The notes under the pieces: generated by a model
What the model saw: the letters and a program-made list of their open reading frames with translations, nothing else
Told to the model about the DNA's origin: nothing
Database searches by the model: none
Assembly (NCBI RefSeq): GCF_001875655.1
Contig: NZ_MKEQ01000002.1
Coordinates: 744,001-808,000, forward strand
Reading direction: 5' to 3'
Length of the DNA: 64,000 bases
Origin: Enterobacter hormaechei ATCC 49162
Lineage (GTDB): Bacteria > Pseudomonadota > Gammaproteobacteria > Enterobacterales > Enterobacteriaceae
Translations under genes and position numbers: made by a program
Shown here: piece by piece, positions 59,584-64,000 of the stretch
Layout of the letters: every line of letters begins with the position of its first letter
How positions within the stretch are numbered: position 1 is the stretch's first letter

Positions 59584-59692
59584 CGCATTCGGCCAGCCTG
59601 CCCCTGGCTGGCCGTTAATCAAAAAACGCATTGTTACCGACGTGCATTTAGCACGACGGCGGCCCCCTTTTTATCGTAAACAGGTGAAAATA

Positions 59693-61234
59693 ATGCCAAC
59701 CAAAATCGTCATAAAAAAGAATACGTATTTCGATTCGGTTTCCTTAATGTCGGTTTCCACCAAAGCCAATAAATTGCCGGGCGTCGAGCAGGCATTTGTG
59801 GCGATGGCGACGGAAATGAACAAAGGCGTATTAAAAAATCTCGGGCTGCTTACGCCGGAATTAGCGGACGCGAAAAACGGCGACCTGATGATCGTGATTA
59901 AAGGCGACGCGGCGAATGAGGAAACCCTTGCCGCCATTGAAGCGTTATTCACGCGTAAAGAGCGCGCGGGGTCCCATGAAGCACGCTACGCGACGCTTGC
60001 CAGCGCCAAAGCCCATCGCCCGGACAGCAACCTTGCGGTGATATCCGTCAACGGCACTTTTGCCGCCCGGGAAGCGCGTCAGGCGCTGGAAAACGATCTA
60101 AACGTCATGCTCTTTTCCGATAACGTGTCGCTGGACGATGAACTGGCGCTGAAGCAGCTGGCGCATGAGAAAGGGTTGCTGATGATGGGGCCGGACTGCG
60201 GGACCGCCATCATCAACGGTGCGGGCTTGTGCTTCGCCAACGCGGTGCGTCGCGGGCCGATTGGCATCGTTGGCGCCTCCGGCACCGGCAGCCAGGAGCT
60301 GAGCGTGCGCATTCACGAGTTCGGCGGCGGCGTGTCGCAGCTGATTGGCACTGGCGGGCGCGATCTCAGCGAAAAGATTGGTGGCCTGATGATGCTCGAT
60401 GCCATCGACATGCTGGAAGCGGACGACGCGACCCAGGTGATAGCGCTCATCTCCAAACCGCCTGCACCCGCGGTGGCAGAGAACGTGCTGGCCCGGGCGC
60501 GCGCCTGCCGCAAGCCTGTTGTCGTCTGTTTCCTGGGCCGCAACGAACCGCCTGCCGATGAAGACGGCTTGCAGTTTGCTCGCGGTACCAAAGAGGCGGC
60601 GCTGAAAGCGGTGCTGCTTACCGGCATTAAAAAAGAGTCGCTGGATTTGCACCCGCTCAACTGGCCGCTGATTGAAGAGGTGCGCGCCCGCCTGACGCCG
60701 CAGCAGAAGTACATTCGCGGCCTGTTCTGCGGCGGCACCCTATGCGACGAAGCGATGTTTGCCGCGCTGGAGAAGTTTGACGATGTTTACAGCAACATCC
60801 AGCCGGATCCGGCCAGGCGTCTGAAGGACATCAGCGTCAGCCAGGCCCACACCTTCCTTGATTTCGGTGACGACGATTTCACCAACGGCAAACCACACCC
60901 GATGATTGACCCAACCAACCGCATCAGCCGCCTGCTACAGGAAGCGCGCGACCCGCAGGTGGGCGTCATCGTCATGGACTTCGTGCTCGGCTTTGGCGCG
61001 CACGACGATCCGGTGGGAGTGATGATCGAGGCGATCAAAGAGGCGCAGGCCATCGCGAAGGCCGATAACCGTCCGCTGGAGATCCTCGGCTACGTGCTCG
61101 GCACCGACCTGGATCCGCAGTCGCTGGCGCAGCAATGCCAGTTGCTGACTGACGCAGGCGTCATCTGGGCCAGCAGCAGCACCAATACCGGATTACTGGC
61201 ACGCGAATTTGTCTGCAAAGGGGAGAGAGCATAA
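59693..61234 (+). CDS. yahF: YahF, FdrA-like acyl-CoA-synthetase-fold protein
   Basis: Protein of 513 residues of the FdrA family, with succinyl-CoA-synthetase alpha-like CoA-binding folds: GASGTGSQELSVRIHEFGGG near residues 205-224, IGTGGRDLSEKIGG next, and a second half from about 330. FdrA with AllG and AllH forms the oxamate carbamoyltransferase of E. coli allantoin catabolism; YahF is the paralogue with an unproved role. ATG at 59693 follows AGGTGA. Its stop overlaps the yahG start by one base. Confidence 0.9.
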   Translation: MPTKIVIKKNTYFDSVSLMSVSTKANKLPGVEQAFVAMATEMNKGVLKNLGLLTPELADAKNGDLMIVIKGDAANEETLAAIEALFTRKERAGSHEARYATLASAKAHRPDSNLAVISVNGTFAAREARQALENDLNVMLFSDNVSLDDELALKQLAHEKGLLMMGPDCGTAIINGAGLCFANAVRRGPIGIVGASGTGSQELSVRIHEFGGGVSQLIGTGGRDLSEKIGGLMMLDAIDMLEADDATQVIALISKPPAPAVAENVLARARACRKPVVVCFLGRNEPPADEDGLQFARGTKEAALKAVLLTGIKKESLDLHPLNWPLIEEVRARLTPQQKYIRGLFCGGTLCDEAMFAALEKFDDVYSNIQPDPARRLKDISVSQAHTFLDFGDDDFTNGKPHPMIDPTNRISRLLQEARDPQVGVIVMDFVLGFGAHDDPVGVMIEAIKEAQAIAKADNRPLEILGYVLGTDLDPQSLAQQCQLLTDAGVIWASSSTNTGLLAREFVCKGERA

Positions 61235-62649
61235 TGACCACCTTATTCAACCAGCCGCTGAACGTGATTAACGTCGGCATTGCGATGTTCAGCGACGACC
61301 TCAAAAAACAGCACGTTCCCGTGACCCAGCTCGACTGGACGCCGCCGGGGCAGGGCAATATGCAGGTGGTGGAGGCGCTCGACCAGCTGGCGGAAAAACC
61401 GCTGGCAGAGAAGATCGCTGCCGCCAACCAAATTGCCCTTGAGCGGATTATTCAGTCCCATCCGGTGCTGGTGGGCTATGACCAGGCCATTAACGTGGTG
61501 CCGGGCATGACCCGTACGACCATTCTGCATGCCGGTCCGCCGGTCACCTGGGAAAACATGTGCGGGGCGATGAAAGGCGCGGTGACTGGCGCGCTGGTGT
61601 TTGAAGGGCTGGCGACGGATCTGGAGGACGCGGCAAGGCTGGCGGCTTCCGGCGACATCACCTTCTCGCCGTGCCACGAGCACGACTGCGTCGGCTCCAT
61701 GGCGGGCGTTACCTCTGCCTCAATGTTTATGCACATCGTTGAGAACAAAACGTACGGCAACCGCGCCTTCACCAACCTCAGCGAGCAGATGGCGAAGATC
61801 CTGCGCATGGGCGCGAACGACCAGAGCGTGATTGACCGTCTGAACTGGATGCGTGACGTGCTCGGCCCGATGCTGCGCGACGCCATGAACATCATCGGCG
61901 AAATCGACCTGCGCCTGATGCTGGCCCAGGCGCTGCATATGGGCGACGAGTGCCACAACCGCAACAACGCGGGCACCACGCTGCTGATCCAGGCGCTGAC
62001 GCCGGGGCTGATCCAGGCGGGCTATCCGGTGGCGCAGCAGCGTGAGGTGTTCGAGTTTGTCGCCAGCAGCGACTACTTCTCCGGTCCGACGTGGATGGCG
62101 ATGTGTAAGGCCGCGCTGGATGCCGCGCACGACATTGAGTACAGCACCGTGGTCACCACCATGGCGCGCAACGGCTACGAATTCGGCCTGCGCGTCTCCG
62201 GCCTGCCGGGGCAGTGGTTCACCGGCCCGGCGCAGCAGGTGATTGGTCCGATGTTCGCGGGCTATAAGCCGGAAGATTCCGGGCTGGATATTGGCGACAG
62301 CGCCATCACCGAAACCTACGGTATCGGCGGCTTTGCGATGGCGACGGCCCCGGCCATCGTTGCGCTGGTGGGCGGCACGGTGGAGGAAGCCATCGATTTT
62401 TCTCGCCAGATGCGCGAAATCACCCTCGGCGAAAACCCGAACGTCACCATTCCGCTGCTGTCGTTTATGGGCATCCCGACCGCGATCGACATCACCCGAG
62501 TGGCGGGCAGCGGCATCCTGCCAGTCATCAATACCGCCATTGCCCATAAAGATGCGGGCATCGGCATGATTGGGGCGGGCATCGTTCACCCGCCGTTTAG
62601 CTGTTTTGAAAAGGCGCTGTTGACCTTCCGCGATCGCTACTTTTTATAA
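61234..62649 (+). CDS. yahG: YahG, DUF1116 family protein (AllG-like)
   Basis: Protein of 471 residues of the DUF1116 family, paralogue of AllG (YlbE). Conserved sequence includes VVPGMTRTTILHAGPPVTW (near 88-106), CHEHDCVGSMAGVTS (near 149-163), and GDECHNRNNAG (near 239-249), rich in possible metal or substrate ligands. It is translationally joined to yahF (TAATG) and 11 bases ahead of the permease gene. Probably forms a complex with YahF. The exact substrate is unknown. Confidence 0.9.
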   Translation: MTTLFNQPLNVINVGIAMFSDDLKKQHVPVTQLDWTPPGQGNMQVVEALDQLAEKPLAEKIAAANQIALERIIQSHPVLVGYDQAINVVPGMTRTTILHAGPPVTWENMCGAMKGAVTGALVFEGLATDLEDAARLAASGDITFSPCHEHDCVGSMAGVTSASMFMHIVENKTYGNRAFTNLSEQMAKILRMGANDQSVIDRLNWMRDVLGPMLRDAMNIIGEIDLRLMLAQALHMGDECHNRNNAGTTLLIQALTPGLIQAGYPVAQQREVFEFVASSDYFSGPTWMAMCKAALDAAHDIEYSTVVTTMARNGYEFGLRVSGLPGQWFTGPAQQVIGPMFAGYKPEDSGLDIGDSAITETYGIGGFAMATAPAIVALVGGTVEEAIDFSRQMREITLGENPNVTIPLLSFMGIPTAIDITRVAGSGILPVINTAIAHKDAGIGMIGAGIVHPPFSCFEKALLTFRDRYFL

Positions 62650-62660
62650 GGCTTGCATCC

Positions 62661-64000
62661 ATGAAAAACATGAAACTGGAGTGGAAAAGAGGTGACTGGG
62701 CGGCGTATTTCGGGTTGATGACCAACAACCTGACCAATTTGCTGACCATGATGGGGTTGCTCATTTTTGTCGTCGGCATCCCGAAGGAGATTGTTTATGG
62801 ACGCATCGCGCCAGCCTTCGGGCTGGCGGTGCTGGTGGCGAGCGTATGCTACGCCTGGTTTGGCCTGCAAATGGCGCGCGCCACCGGACGAACGGACGTC
62901 ACCGCGCTGCCGTCCGGCCCGAGCGCGCCGTCGATTTTTACCGTGACCTTCCTGGTCTTAATGCCCGTCTACCAGCAAACCGGCGATGCGGATTTCGCGA
63001 TTCAGATTGGCCTGGTGTGGTGTTTTGTGGAAGCGATGATCCTCGCGGGCGGTTCCTTCCTCGGGGAGACCATCCGCAAGATGATCCCGCGCACCGTGCT
63101 GCTGTCGTGCCTGTCCGGTCTTGGCCTGCTATTGCTGGCGATGAACCCGATGTTGCAGGCGTTCGAAGCGCCCACCGTGTCGTTCATTGTTCTGCTGCTG
63201 ATTTTTATCAACTGGTTCGGTAAAAAGCCGATTTTCGCCCGTATCCCGACCGGCCTGCTGCTGCTGATTGCCGGTACTCTGCTGGCCTGGATTTCCGGCC
63301 TGCAAAGCCCGGAGGCGATTAAAGCGTCCATGTCCTCCTTCGGCTTTAACCCGCCGGAAGTGCACGTGGACAGCTTTATGCAGGGGCTGCCGCACGCGCT
63401 GCCGTACCTGGCGTCCGCCGTTCCGCTGGGGCTGGCGAACTACATCTTTGACCTGGAGAACATCGAAAGCGCCCACGCGGCGGGGGATGAGTACCCGACC
63501 CGCAAGGTAATGCTGGCGAACGGTCTGGCCTCCATGCTCGGCTGTCTGATGGGCAATCCGTTCCCGGTCACGGTTTACGTGGGCCATCCCGGCTGGAAAG
63601 CGATGGGGGCCAGCATCGGCTACACGCTGGCGTCCGGCGTGACCATGTTCATCGTGCCGCTGTTCGGGCTGGGGGCCTTTATGCTCGCCATCATTCCGAT
63701 GACCGCCATCGTGCCGATTCTGGTGTTCATCGGCGTTGTCACTGCCAACCAGGTGGTGCGGGAGACCCCCAAAGTGGAGGTGCCCGTCATCTTCATCTGC
63801 CTGTTCCCGTGGATCGCCAACTGGGCGCTGACCATGATGAACAGCGTGATGAGCGCGGCGGGCACCAGCGCGGCGAAAATCGGCACCGACGTGCTGCACA
63901 GCAAAGGGATCTACTACGAAGGCCTGATGCATCTCGGCAACGGCGCGCCGCTCGCCAGCATGCTCTGGGGCTGTATCGCCATCTTCGCCATCATCAACAA
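62661..64000 (+). CDS. Xanthine/uracil-permease-like transporter (NCS2-type fold; truncated by window edge)
   Basis: Membrane protein; 446 residues are visible and the 3' end is outside the window. It starts MKNMKLEWKRGDWAAYFGLM and has about 12 hydrophobic segments. Segments such as TNNLTNLLTMMGLL, TALPSGPSAPSIF and LMGNPFPVTVYVGHPGWKAMGA have the layout of purine/xanthine permeases. No transporter follows yahG in E. coli K-12 as far as recalled, so it may reveal the substrate of the cluster: probably a purine-derived compound. Confidence 0.85.
   Translation, partial: MKNMKLEWKRGDWAAYFGLMTNNLTNLLTMMGLLIFVVGIPKEIVYGRIAPAFGLAVLVASVCYAWFGLQMARATGRTDVTALPSGPSAPSIFTVTFLVLMPVYQQTGDADFAIQIGLVWCFVEAMILAGGSFLGETIRKMIPRTVLLSCLSGLGLLLLAMNPMLQAFEAPTVSFIVLLLIFINWFGKKPIFARIPTGLLLLIAGTLLAWISGLQSPEAIKASMSSFGFNPPEVHVDSFMQGLPHALPYLASAVPLGLANYIFDLENIESAHAAGDEYPTRKVMLANGLASMLGCLMGNPFPVTVYVGHPGWKAMGASIGYTLASGVTMFIVPLFGLGAFMLAIIPMTAIVPILVFIGVVTANQVVRETPKVEVPVIFICLFPWIANWALTMMNSVMSAAGTSAAKIGTDVLHSKGIYYEGLMHLGNGAPLASMLWGCIAIFAIIN

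Noticed and set aside
61720..62589. Minus-strand frame of 289 codons opposite yahG
   Set aside because: Opposite a conserved gene; composition (Arg/His/Gln/Asp) is that of an antisense shadow.

Overview
The window comes from a high-GC member of the Enterobacteriaceae, most likely Enterobacter or a close relative such as Lelliottia. Gene order follows the Escherichia coli stretch that runs from the hydrogenase-3 locus through recA, csrA and proU to yqaE, read in the opposite orientation. Proteins are very close to E. coli homologues, and the spacers carry the 'GTAGGCCGGGTAAGGCG...CCACCCGGC' type of REP element common in Enterobacter, Klebsiella and Citrobacter. Species assignment is inference. 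No phage, IS element or CRISPR array was seen.

Layout. 1-11453: formate hydrogenlyase locus, with hypABCDE on the minus strand (hypE cut by the window edge) diverging from hycABCDEFGHI on the plus strand across a shared FhlA/sigma-54 control region. 11525-15646: the aryl-beta-glucoside genes ascB, ascF and ascG. 15780-19572: hydN, hypF and a NiCoT-type nickel permease. 19686-23966: norVW and divergent norR with three NorR sites. 23963-26218: gutQ and mltB, with the srl sorbitol operon that separates them in E. coli missing. 26431-28932: a zinc/manganese-type ABC transporter operon with a 33-residue leader peptide and a Zur-like palindrome, absent at this place in E. coli. 29063-34464: pncC, recA (LexA box), recX, alaS, csrA. 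34807-35641: tRNA-Ser(GCT) and five tRNA-Arg(ACG) genes, partly a 141-bp tandem array, plus a 19-bp tRNA 3'-end remnant. 35759-39047: yqaB, yqaA, gshA, the sRNA MicA, luxS. 39098-41504: an AraC-family regulator and an additional long LeuA-type synthase, an insertion relative to E. coli. 41703-46598: emrB, emrA, emrR and an intact ygaY-type MFS exporter (ygaZH absent). 46791-50055: proX, proW, proV. 50389-54120: nrdHIEF, where nrdF carries a one-base frameshift. 54364-57731: ygaM, ygaC, alaE, stpA, a small YodC-like gene, ygaP, yqaE. 57728-64000: a LysR regulator diverging from an ankyrin protein, an FdrA-like protein, a DUF1116 protein and a truncated permease, equivalent to yahB-yahD-yahF-yahG of E. 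coli but placed elsewhere and joined to a transporter.

How parts work together. HypA and HypB deliver nickel, and HypCDEF make and insert Fe(CN)2CO, to mature HycE, whose C-terminal tail HycI then removes. HydN and the nickel permease support the same enzyme. NorR senses NO and switches on NorVW. EmrR represses emrAB. ProVWX takes up glycine betaine and proline. The last cluster resembles the FdrA/AllG part of the oxamate carbamoyltransferase system and is the least understood part of the window.
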